From DAOVVL01 sp965603095 (GTDB lineage Bacteria; Pseudomonadota; Alphaproteobacteria; Rhodospirillales; Magnetovibrionaceae): 9,285 nt of DNA. Positions within the stretch are counted from its first letter, which is position 1. Every line of letters starts with the position of its first letter. Positions 1 to 6,840 of this stretch are shown here, piece by piece. The position numbers and the translations under genes were made by a program. The notes beneath the pieces are model-generated. The model searched no databases, was not told the origin of the DNA, and saw nothing but the letters and a program-made list of their open reading frames with translations. The DNA lies in the NCBI GenBank assembly GCA_965603095.1, contig CBFDBQ010000062.1:1-9285 (forward strand), in the 5' to 3' direction.

Positions 1-765
1 AGAAGCCATGGATTTGCGCGCATCGGCGCTGACCGGTTCTTCAAACCAGCGAAGGTTTAAGTCCACTGTGCGCCGGGAGAACTCGCGGGCTTCCGGGGCG
101 CTGAACGTGCCGTGGGCATCGACCATGATGTCGATATCTTCGCCCAGGTGGGCGCGGGCTGCGGTTACGCGGGCAACGCTGTTGGAAACGGTTTCATCCA
201 TGACCCCGATGCGCATTTTTACGCCCTTGAAACCACGGTCTACATAAGACTGAAGTTGTGCGCCAATGTTTTCGGCATCGGCCCAGCCGCCACTGGCATA
301 ACCATTCATGGTGTCACAGGTGGCCCCACCCAGCAGGTCCAGAACCGGAGCGTTAAAACGCTTTCCCGCCAGATCCCATAAAGCGAGGTCAACGCCACTC
401 ATTGCAGATATCAGTAAACCGCGACGCCCCAGAACATGAAACGAGCGTCCCCTGCTTTCTGCGTATTGCTGGCGGGGGCCATTATATAGTGCTGACCATA
501 TCCGATTGATGGACATCGCATCCTGGCCGATTAATTGCGGTTTCAGTTCGCGTTCAACCACCAGCGCCAGCGCTTCGCAAGAACCCTGTGAACCCACGGC
601 CGCTTTTGCCTCACCATAACCCTTCGTGCCGTTTTCAAGTGTTACGGTTACCAAGGTCATATCGAAACTGGTCATTCGCCCGAAATCCGAAACGTGCTGG
701 CCTTCCTCAGGAATCGGGAAACTGATCCATTTTGCTTCGACGTCGGTAATAATGGTTTCAGACAT
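1..765 (-). CDS. Enolase-superfamily acid-sugar dehydratase, N-terminal part
   Basis: The frame is open for 255 codons from ATG at 765 to the window edge with no stop; the C-terminal third is missing. Seen: an N-terminal capping domain (about residues 1-130) with the conserved GYGEAK stretch, then a barrel with GVKMRIG (K183, R185), VDAHGTF (D216, H218) and WFEEP (E242). D216 and E242 fit the first two magnesium ligands of the mandelate racemase group, with the same 26-residue spacing as D195/E221 of mandelate racemase. The D-x-H motif is as in D-galactonate dehydratase DgoD, where the histidine is the general acid that helps water leave. The family dehydrates aldonic or aldaric acids to 2-keto-3-deoxy acids in the cytoplasm. 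Inferred substrate: a pentonate or hexonate; the sequence does not decide. The third metal ligand and catalytic histidine lie outside the window. The gene starts 15 bases after the epimerase stop, with AAGGG overlapping that stop as a distant ribosome site. It is GC-richer than xylA. Confidence 0.88.
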   Translation of the reverse strand, partial: MSETIITDVEAKWISFPIPEEGQHVSDFGRMTSFDMTLVTVTLENGTKGYGEAKAAVGSQGSCEALALVVERELKPQLIGQDAMSINRIWSALYNGPRQQYAESRGRSFHVLGRRGLLISAMSGVDLALWDLAGKRFNAPVLDLLGGATCDTMNGYASGGWADAENIGAQLQSYVDRGFKGVKMRIGVMDETVSNSVARVTAARAHLGEDIDIMVDAHGTFSAPEAREFSRRTVDLNLRWFEEPVSADARKSMAS

Positions 766-780
766 CAGACGGGGCTACCC

Positions 781-1668
781 TTACTTGATTAGCGGCACGA
801 TGTGCTCGCAGGAACGCTTGACCATTTCGGTGAAGAATTCCTCGCTAAGCAGACTGCTGCCGTGATCTTCGATGAACTGAAGTTGTTCCGGTGATATGTC
901 GACTGGCTTCGTTTCAACCTGATCAGGCCAACGGGTAACCGGCGTGCGATCAACAGGGGGTACGAATTCCAGCGTCATGGCGTTGTCATAACCGATGTCA
1001 TTAAGCGTTTTGACAATTTCCGACCAATCAAGCTTACCCATGCCCGGCGGCATGCGGTTATTATCGGCAACGTGAAAATCGACCAGCATGTCCCCGGTGG
1101 AACGGATTGCTTCCATCATATCCACTTCCTCGATGTTCATGTGAAACGCATCAAGGCAAACACCGCAATTCGGCCCCACGGCCTTGGCCATGGCAACGGC
1201 CTGTTCAGCGCGGTTAATGAAATAAGTTTCAAACCGGTTCAACGGCTCAATAGCAATCTTGATGCCGTATTTTTCAGTAAGCTCATAAACTTCCTTCAAA
1301 CCATCCAAAACCCACTGCCATTCTTCTTCCGGCGTTCCGTCCGGTGTCACCTTGCCAACAGTTGCCGGAACAACCGTCAATTCCGAACCCTCAAGTTCGT
1401 GAACCATTGTGGCAACGCTTTTCATATAATCCACGGTGGCGGCACGCTGCGCCTCATCCTTTGCCGCAAGGTTGCGGTCACCCAAGGTTAGCGTGACGGA
1501 GCCCCAGCAAAACATGCCCAAATCTTTTAACAAGGGGCGTATTTCCTTGGTGTTGTACTGATCAGGCTCGCCGCTGATTTCGATACTTTGCAACCCCCAT
1601 TGCTTGCCGCGCTTGAGGGTCATTTCAACGGGTTCGGCCCGCATCCAATTGTGAGTAGATAGATGCAT
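781..1668 (-). CDS. Sugar 3-epimerase of the D-tagatose/D-psicose 3-epimerase family
   Basis: 295 residues, the usual length for this TIM-barrel family. Metal ligands fit E141 (in IAIEPLNRFE), D173 (in CLDAFHMNIEE), H199 (in DFHVADNNR) and E234 (in TLEFV). Their spacings of 32, 26 and 35 residues nearly match the E150/D183/H209/E244 set of Agrobacterium D-psicose 3-epimerase. The NRFE, FHMNIEE and R-x-PPGxGxLDW motifs are typical of ketose 3-epimerases rather than of hydroxypyruvate isomerase or endonuclease IV. Family chemistry: reversible C3 epimerisation of a free ketose in the cytoplasm. Inferred role: D-ribulose to D-xylulose, feeding XylB, or a hexulose if the substrate is a hexose. An inosose isomerase or similar enzyme is a weaker alternative. 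ATG at 1668 has AAAGG (1677-1681) 8 bases upstream. It sits 36 bases after xylA and 15 bases before the dehydratase, so it is probably co-transcribed. Confidence 0.85.
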   Translation of the reverse strand: MHLSTHNWMRAEPVEMTLKRGKQWGLQSIEISGEPDQYNTKEIRPLLKDLGMFCWGSVTLTLGDRNLAAKDEAQRAATVDYMKSVATMVHELEGSELTVVPATVGKVTPDGTPEEEWQWVLDGLKEVYELTEKYGIKIAIEPLNRFETYFINRAEQAVAMAKAVGPNCGVCLDAFHMNIEEVDMMEAIRSTGDMLVDFHVADNNRMPPGMGKLDWSEIVKTLNDIGYDNAMTLEFVPPVDRTPVTRWPDQVETKPVDISPEQLQFIEDHGSSLLSEEFFTEMVKRSCEHIVPLIK

Positions 1669-1704
1669 TGTTTTTTCCTTTGTCAGATTTATGCTTTTGT
1701 CATT

Positions 1705-3018
1705 TTACAAATAGCTGTTGACCATATTTTCTAAAAATTCCTGTCGACCGGAACGCGGTTGTGGCTCAATATTTTGTCCCAAAACATGTTGTTCCAAATC
1801 TTCCATAGACAGTTTTTTGTCGAGAATGCCGCGACCAAGGTCACCGTTCCATCCGTCGTAACGTTCATTGACGACATCATCGACCTTTCCGTCTTCAATC
1901 ATGCGGGCGGCAACTTCTAGCCCACGCGCGCACACATCCATTGCGCCAATATGGGCATGGAACAAATCATCGGGCTCCGTCGATTGACGGCGGGGTTTTG
2001 CATCAAAGTTGACTCCCCCGCTACCAAGTCCGCCCGACTTCATGATTGTGTAAAGTGCCAATGCAACATCGGAAACGTTGTTAGGGAATTGGTCTGTATC
2101 CCAACCGTTTTGAGCATCACCGCGGTTCATATCAATACTACCGAGTAGCCCGTTAGCCGTTGCATAGCTTAATTCATGTTCGAAGCTATGGCCGGCCAGG
2201 GTCGCGTGGTTCGCTTCAATATTAAGTTTGATTTCATTTTCCAAACCATACTTCATCAAGAAACCATGCACCGAAGCACTATCATAATCATACTGGTGCT
2301 TGGTTGGCTCTTGGGGCTTGGGTTCTATCAAAATGGTGCCGGTAAAACCAATTTTGTGCTTGTGTTCGACAACGAGATTCATAAAGCGACCCATTTGATC
2401 TGCTTCGCGTTTCATATCGGTATTGAGAAGCGTGTCGTAACCTTCGCGTCCGCCCCAAAGCACATAATTCTCACCACCTAAACGGTGAGTTGCTTCCATC
2501 ACATGTTTTACCTGCGCAGCGGCATAGGCAAATATATCCGGATCCGGGTTGGTTGATGCACCCGACATATAACGCCGGTGGCCAAATAGATTAGCCGTAC
2601 CCCATAAAAGCTTCAGCCCAGTACGTGACATTTCCTCTTCAACAAGGCCAACAACATGATCTAGGTTGGCGTTACTTTCTTTAAGGTTTGCACCTTCTGG
2701 AGAAATATCGCGATCGTGAAAACAAAAATAAGGAGCGCCTAGCTTTTCAAAAAATTCAAATGCCGACTTCATTTTTAGTTCGGCCATAGCCAGAGGGTCG
2801 CCACCGTTCATCCAAGGGCGAAGGATGGTCTGTCCACCAAACGGGTCACCACCATCACCGCAGAAAGTATGCCAATAACAAACGGCAAACCGCAGATGGT
2901 CCTCCATGCGTTTCCCAAGAACGACCTTGTCAGGATCATACCAACGAAAGGCCATAGGATTTTCCGAATTGGGTCCTTCATATGAGATTTTTTCAATATC
3001 TTTGAAAAACGGTTCCAT
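1705..3018 (-). CDS. xylA: Xylose isomerase
   Basis: Converts D-xylose to D-xylulose in the cytoplasm (EC 5.3.1.5), using two divalent metal ions. From ATG at 3018 the protein has 437 residues, and the key residues fall at the numbers known for the E. coli-type enzyme: H101 and D104 in FHDRDISPEG, E232 and K234 in LIEPKPQEPTKH, E268 and H271 in NIEANHATLAGH, D296, D307 and D309 in GWDTDQFPN, and D339 in NFDAK. All are present, so the enzyme should be active. A GTG at 3042 would add eight residues, but ATG 3018 has AGGAG 8 bases upstream and begins MEPFFKDIEKISYEG, close to the start of known XylA. The long form (about 437 residues, with the extended N-terminus) is the class II type. It follows xylB by 30 bases, reversed from the xylA-xylB order of E. 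coli. Confidence 0.98.
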   Translation of the reverse strand: MEPFFKDIEKISYEGPNSENPMAFRWYDPDKVVLGKRMEDHLRFAVCYWHTFCGDGGDPFGGQTILRPWMNGGDPLAMAELKMKSAFEFFEKLGAPYFCFHDRDISPEGANLKESNANLDHVVGLVEEEMSRTGLKLLWGTANLFGHRRYMSGASTNPDPDIFAYAAAQVKHVMEATHRLGGENYVLWGGREGYDTLLNTDMKREADQMGRFMNLVVEHKHKIGFTGTILIEPKPQEPTKHQYDYDSASVHGFLMKYGLENEIKLNIEANHATLAGHSFEHELSYATANGLLGSIDMNRGDAQNGWDTDQFPNNVSDVALALYTIMKSGGLGSGGVNFDAKPRRQSTEPDDLFHAHIGAMDVCARGLEVAARMIEDGKVDDVVNERYDGWNGDLGRGILDKKLSMEDLEQHVLGQNIEPQPRSGRQEFLENMVNSYL

Positions 3019-3026
3019 AATTTCTA

Positions 3027-3031
3027 CTCCT
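3027..3031 (-). promoter_or_regulatory. Ribosome binding site of xylA
   Basis: AGGAG with 8 bases before ATG 3018. It lies inside the stretch that would be coding if GTG 3042 were the start, so it supports the shorter, ATG-started XylA. Confidence 0.75.
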
Positions 3032-3048
3032 GTTAATGCCACTAGGGC

Positions 3049-4521
3049 TTACGCGGCCTTAGCCACAAATTCATGTTCAAGGGCAGAGTACAAACGGCGA
3101 AAACGTTCGCGTCGTTCTCCATACATGGCGCTTAGGCCTGCATCTGGTTCGATAATGTTTTTAACCGCTGGTGCGCTACATACCGATTGCGGTGCTTCGC
3201 CGTGCGCGGCAAGACGGGCAAGGCGGGCGCCACCAAATGCTGGGCCGACTTCTGCGTTATCGTGATAAACTAGTGGGCGGTTCAGAACGCTGGCAAGAAC
3301 TTGGCCCCACAACTGGCTACGTGCGCCGCCACCGATTACCGATACGCTATCTATATCCACACCAGATGCCAAAAGCGCATCTTGGCCATCGGCAAAAGCA
3401 TAGGCCACGCCTTCCAGCACTGCGCGGCCAAGGGCGGCGCGATTGGTTTCGTGGTTCATACCAAAAAACACGCCTTGGGCCTGCGGGTTATTGTGGGGTG
3501 TGCGTTCTCCGCTTAAGTACGGAAGAAAAACCGGGCTGTCTTTTTCTAGGCCATCGGCTTTAACTTCGTCCAATAGCGAAGCTTCATCTTTGGCACCGCT
3601 AATATTCGTCACCCAGGTCAGGCAACTTGCAGCGCTCAGGATTACACTCATCTGGTGCCACATATCAGGCAGGCAATGACAAAATGCATGCACCGCCTGT
3701 TCCGGGTTTGGGGAATATTTTTCGTTGGCGACGAAGTAAACGCCGGAAGTGCCCAACGACAAAAATGCCCTTCCCGGCACAACTGTTCCTATGCCAACAG
3801 CGCCAGCCGCGTTATCACCAGCACCGCCCGCGACAACAACTTCATTTTTTATTCCCCATGCCTTAGCCAATTCGGGGCGCAAGTTACCCGATGGGTCAGA
3901 GCCTTCAACAAGCCTTGGCATATGTTCGCGGCCCAAATCACATGCGCTCAACATTTCGTCAGACCAGTCGCGTTTAGCAACGTCCATCCATAAAGTGCCG
4001 GCGGAATCCGACATATCGGAAACATATTCTCCGGTTAGGCGCAGGCGGATATAATCCTTCGGCAATAGCACCTTGTTAACTTTAGAAAATATTTCCGGTT
4101 CGTTTTTCTTCAGCCACATAAGCTTTGGTGCTGTGAATCCGGGCATTGCAAGGTTTCCAGTAATGGTGCTGGAATTTGGAACAGCCTGTTCCAATTCTTT
4201 GCATTCGGACTCGCTGCGGCCATCATTCCACAAGATTGCCGGGCGTAACGGATTATCATTTTTATCTAATACCGTGGCACCGTGCATCTGGCCTGAAAGA
4301 CCGATGGCACACACCCGGGAAAGCTGCGCGGAGTTTTCCAACTTCAATTTTGACATGGCAATTTCAACCGCAGCCCACCAAGCATCCGGGTCTTGTTCGG
4401 ACCACAGGGCATTGGGGCGGCTTATGTCCAGCTCCGCCGTCGCTTGACCAACAATTACTTGATTGTCGTCAACCAATACGACCTTTACGCCGGAGGTGCC
4501 AATGTCGATACCAAGATACAT
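3049..4521 (-). CDS. xylB: Xylulokinase
   Basis: FGGY-family carbohydrate kinase that phosphorylates D-xylulose to D-xylulose 5-phosphate with ATP (EC 2.7.1.17), the step after XylA. Counting from ATG 4521 there are 490 residues, the normal length. The N-terminal domain has YLGIDIGTSGVK with D6, GQMHGATVLD (M79, H80), and LWNDGRS. The catalytic base is D236 in AGGAGDNAAGAVG. The C-terminal domain has LSLGTSGVYF, YLSGERTPHNNP and the adenosine-site motif IGGGARSQLW (about 396-405). These match E. coli XylB closely, including the xylulose-binding MH pair, so xylulose is a firm assignment against glycerol or ribulose kinases. A GTG at 4530 would add three residues; its spacing to AAGG (4535-4538) is 4 bases, whereas ATG 4521 has 13. 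Homology favours ATG, but the site is ambiguous. The AAGG overlaps the stop of the upstream membrane protein. Confidence 0.96.
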   Translation of the reverse strand: MYLGIDIGTSGVKVVLVDDNQVIVGQATAELDISRPNALWSEQDPDAWWAAVEIAMSKLKLENSAQLSRVCAIGLSGQMHGATVLDKNDNPLRPAILWNDGRSESECKELEQAVPNSSTITGNLAMPGFTAPKLMWLKKNEPEIFSKVNKVLLPKDYIRLRLTGEYVSDMSDSAGTLWMDVAKRDWSDEMLSACDLGREHMPRLVEGSDPSGNLRPELAKAWGIKNEVVVAGGAGDNAAGAVGIGTVVPGRAFLSLGTSGVYFVANEKYSPNPEQAVHAFCHCLPDMWHQMSVILSAASCLTWVTNISGAKDEASLLDEVKADGLEKDSPVFLPYLSGERTPHNNPQAQGVFFGMNHETNRAALGRAVLEGVAYAFADGQDALLASGVDIDSVSVIGGGARSQLWGQVLASVLNRPLVYHDNAEVGPAFGGARLARLAAHGEAPQSVCSAPAVKNIIEPDAGLSAMYGERRERFRRLYSALEHEFVAKAA

Positions 4522-4536
4522 AACAATCACTTTTCC

Positions 4537-4872
4537 TTATTGCATTGTCAGGTAAATGCCATACAGATATGCCGATCCAATCGACAGCAGCAGTACGACA
4601 ATGAAAACAATCACTACAATCATCGCGGTGCGTAATACTTGGCCATACGTCTTTCCCTCAACACACACCGGAACCAAGTTAAATGCCAATCCGCCGACAA
4701 AAATTAGAATCGCGCCAATCGTGAACAGGGTTTTGCTAAAAGGTTGAAAAATCAACGCCAATGCCAGAAGACATAAATAAACGATGCCCATCTCCAGACG
4801 CTTGGCCTGTTTGCGGGTCATTCCAATTTGTTGGCCAATTTGTTGGCCCTTTTGTCTAACGATACCGTTCAT
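4537..4872 (-). CDS. Unrecognised small membrane protein, three predicted helices
   Basis: I do not recognise this 111-residue protein. Seen: a charged, glutamine-rich N-terminus (1-27) holding two copies of GQQI, then hydrophobic stretches at about 28-43, 48-70 and 82-106, with a short loop CVEGKTYGQVLR between the second and third. Basic residues at 18-25 suggest the N-terminus is cytoplasmic, which with three helices would put the C-terminus outside. There is no signal peptide and no metal or catalytic motif. Its ATG overlaps the ATPase stop by four bases (ATGA) and no clear ribosome site precedes it, so translation is probably coupled to the ATPase. xylB follows closely. Being placed between the transporter and the enzymes, an accessory or regulatory part of the ABC system is an inference only. 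GlpU, the small membrane protein in rhizobial glycerol ABC operons, is a positional analogy and not a claimed homologue. Confidence 0.85.
   Translation of the reverse strand: MNGIVRQKGQQIGQQIGMTRKQAKRLEMGIVYLCLLALALIFQPFSKTLFTIGAILIFVGGLAFNLVPVCVEGKTYGQVLRTAMIVVIVFIVVLLLSIGSAYLYGIYLTMQ
4823..4846. repeat. Perfect tandem duplication of a 12-base unit
   Basis: CCAATTTGTTGG occurs twice head to tail with no mismatch. Read on the minus strand it encodes a four-residue repeat of the small membrane protein (G-Q-Q-I twice). The length is a multiple of three, so gain or loss of a copy keeps the frame. Confidence 0.9.
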
Positions 4873-5957
4873 GTCGTCACCAACTTTCCATCATCATCAA
4901 AAATGAGAGCTTGGGATGGCTTACATTTCAGATTAATTTTTTGACCGGGTTCAATTTTGTTCTTCCGGTCAACAACAACGCGCATCTCTAAATCACCATC
5001 GAGAACGTGCAATAAGGTTTCAGCGCCCATTGGCTCGATGAGGTCGACCGTGGCGTTTATGGTGTCGTCGCCTTCATGTTCGACAACCTGATAGGCGCGC
5101 GGACGAATTCCCAAGGTAACTTTTGATCCCGGATTTAGATTTCCTACGGCCGCATCCATATCTATGCGTAACTTTTGCACCCCAATATCAAGGTAAGCAT
5201 GGCCATCGCGATATTCGTTCAGGGTTGCGTCAAGCAAATTCATTGACGGCGTTCCAATAAAGCCAGCGACAAACAGGTTTGACGGGCGGGTGAAAATTTC
5301 ATGCGGTGTAGCAACCTGTTCAATTTTCCCATCGCGCATCACGGCAATACGGTCTGCCATGGTCAAGGCTTCCAACTGATCGTGGGTCACAATTACAGTT
5401 GCTTTCGAAAGGCCCGATAGAATTTCCTTAATCTCGCCGCGCATGGTCTGGCGCAGTGTTACATCAAGGCGGCTTAAGGGCTCATCAAATAAGAAACAGT
5501 TGGGGTCTCGAACAACGGCACGGGCAACAGCAACACGCTGTTTCTCGCCTTCTCCAAGTTGCCCAGGTAAACGATCCATCACATCGGTTAAGGCAAGCGC
5601 GCGAGAAACTTCCTTGATACGGGCTTCAACTTCATCATCGCTCATGTTCTCGGCACGCAACGGGAATGCCATGTTTTCTGCGACTGTCAGCGTTGGGTAG
5701 AGAGCATAGAACTGGAACACCATCGCCACATCACGTTCTGAAGGCGAACAGCCCGTCATCAGTTGATCGGCAATATAGACCTCGCCGTCCGATGCATGCT
5801 CAAGGCCTGCAATCATGCGCAGCGTGGTCGTTTTTCCGCAACCGGATGGCCCCAACAGGCAAAGCACTTCGCCCGCTTTGATTTCAAGGTCAACACCATT
5901 TACGGCAGTTAAACCGCCAAAACGTTTAGTAAGATTGCTTACTCTAATGTTGGACAT
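4869..5957 (-). CDS. Sugar ABC transporter ATPase, MalK/UgpC type (CUT1)
   Basis: Cytoplasmic ATP-hydrolysing subunit, 362 residues, near the MalK/UgpC length. Nucleotide-binding domain: Walker A GPSGCGKT (36-43), Q-loop Q82 in VFQFYALYPTLTV, Walker B CFLFDEP (154-160), D-loop SRLD (162-165) and switch H192 in VTHDQLEAL. After about residue 235 comes a MalK-like regulatory/TOBE region with GIRP (283-286). Odd: where most family members have LSGGQ, this has L-G-E-G-E (134-138) followed by KQRVAVARA. The serine that contacts the gamma phosphate and the glutamine are both changed, while everything else is intact. I recall related G-E/D-K-Q-R variants in alphaproteobacterial sugar and glycerol ATPases, so this may be a subfamily trait rather than damage. 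ATG 5957 has GGGAGGG (5962-5968) four bases upstream, overlapping the preceding stop. It overlaps the small membrane protein by four bases. The likely partners are the two permeases just upstream. Confidence 0.95.
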   Translation of the reverse strand: MSNIRVSNLTKRFGGLTAVNGVDLEIKAGEVLCLLGPSGCGKTTTLRMIAGLEHASDGEVYIADQLMTGCSPSERDVAMVFQFYALYPTLTVAENMAFPLRAENMSDDEVEARIKEVSRALALTDVMDRLPGQLGEGEKQRVAVARAVVRDPNCFLFDEPLSRLDVTLRQTMRGEIKEILSGLSKATVIVTHDQLEALTMADRIAVMRDGKIEQVATPHEIFTRPSNLFVAGFIGTPSMNLLDATLNEYRDGHAYLDIGVQKLRIDMDAAVGNLNPGSKVTLGIRPRAYQVVEHEGDDTINATVDLIEPMGAETLLHVLDGDLEMRVVVDRKNKIEPGQKINLKCKPSQALIFDDDGKLVTT

Positions 5958-5961
5958 GGTA

Positions 5962-5968
5962 CCCTCCC
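5962..5968 (-). promoter_or_regulatory. Strong ribosome binding site of the ATPase gene
   Basis: GGGAGGG ends four bases before ATG 5957. Its first G is the last base of the upstream permease stop codon TAG. It is the strongest such site in the operon and supports the chosen start. Confidence 0.7.
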
Positions 5969-6840
5969 TACTTTTTCACTGTTCCGAAGGTGACGCCGCG
6001 CAATAAGTGGTTTTGCAATATGTAGGTCACGATAAATACGGGAATTACGAATAATGTGATGATCGCCGATAGCAGCCCCCAATCCACACCCAGCTGCCCG
6101 CCCATGGCACGCGCCATGGCAACCGGCACCGTTCTGGTGTCGTTACCCGTAAGCAACAGGGCAAACAGGAACTCATTCCACGTCAGGATCAGGGCGAACA
6201 CAGCGGTCGCCGCAAGACCGGCCTTAAGTTGCGGAATACAGATTTTGAAAAATACCTTGAAGTCGCCAAAACCATCTAGGCGTGCTGCGTCTTCAACGTC
6301 GGTTGAAAGCTCATCAAAAAAGCTCTTCATCATCCAAACCGAGAAAGCCATATTGAACATAGCGTACAGCAAGATAATCCCGATATAGCTTCCGCTAAGT
6401 CCAGTAACCCTGAACATCAAGAAAATCGGGATAATAACCACGATGGGTGGCAACATACGGGTGGTCAGAATGATAAACAGATAAGTATCATTACCCTTGA
6501 GCGGATAGCGTGAGAAGCCATAAGCCGCTAGGGTGCCAATCACTAAGGCCAGCATCACGCCAGCACCGGCAATAAACAGTGAATTAAAGAAAAACATACC
6601 CATACCGGTGGAAAGCTCTGCACCACCATCGGTAACACGCCAAAACACGCTGGTGAAATTTTCCAATGTCGGGGTAAAAAATAACTTTGGTGGCGTTGCC
6701 AATGCATCTTGACGGGTTTTAAACGCCGTCATAATAATCCACAAAACCGGAAGGAAATAGACCGTTCCGATAATGCCGGCAAAAATTGTTCTGCCCCATC
6801 CGGCTTCACGAAGACCGCGTTCTTTCTTTTTGAACAACAT
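5968..6840 (-). CDS. Sugar ABC transporter permease, MalG/UgpE type
   Basis: Inner-membrane channel subunit of the CUT1 transporter, 290 residues from ATG 6840. Hydrophobic segments are at roughly 17-40, 83-109, 118-143, 149-174, 205-230 and 256-276, the six-helix MalG layout. The cytoplasmic coupling loop (EAA motif) reads EDAARLDGFGDFKVFFKICIP at about 183-203, with the A-x-x-D-G core that docks on the ATPase. The C-terminus ends in LLRGVTFGTVKK; G-V-T-x-G-A/T-V-K-G tails are common in MalG-like proteins. Start: a GTG at 6843 is in frame, but AAGGAG (6848-6853) is 7 bases from ATG 6840 and only 4 from the GTG, so ATG is preferred. That ATG shares one base with the upstream stop (TGATG), showing translational coupling with the other permease. 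Confidence 0.95.
   Translation of the reverse strand: MLFKKKERGLREAGWGRTIFAGIIGTVYFLPVLWIIMTAFKTRQDALATPPKLFFTPTLENFTSVFWRVTDGGAELSTGMGMFFFNSLFIAGAGVMLALVIGTLAAYGFSRYPLKGNDTYLFIILTTRMLPPIVVIIPIFLMFRVTGLSGSYIGIILLYAMFNMAFSVWMMKSFFDELSTDVEDAARLDGFGDFKVFFKICIPQLKAGLAATAVFALILTWNEFLFALLLTGNDTRTVPVAMARAMGGQLGVDWGLLSAIITLFVIPVFIVTYILQNHLLRGVTFGTVKK

Noticed and set aside
1072..1491. A 139-codon open frame on the plus strand.
   Set aside because: It is fully antisense to the epimerase gene, which has all its catalytic motifs; the plus-strand product resembles nothing.
1679..1702. Direct repeat TTTGTCA at 1679-1685 and 1696-1702, between xylA and the epimerase gene.
   Set aside because: Seven bases repeated once in an AT-rich 36-base gap is expected by chance; one copy partly overlaps the epimerase ribosome site.
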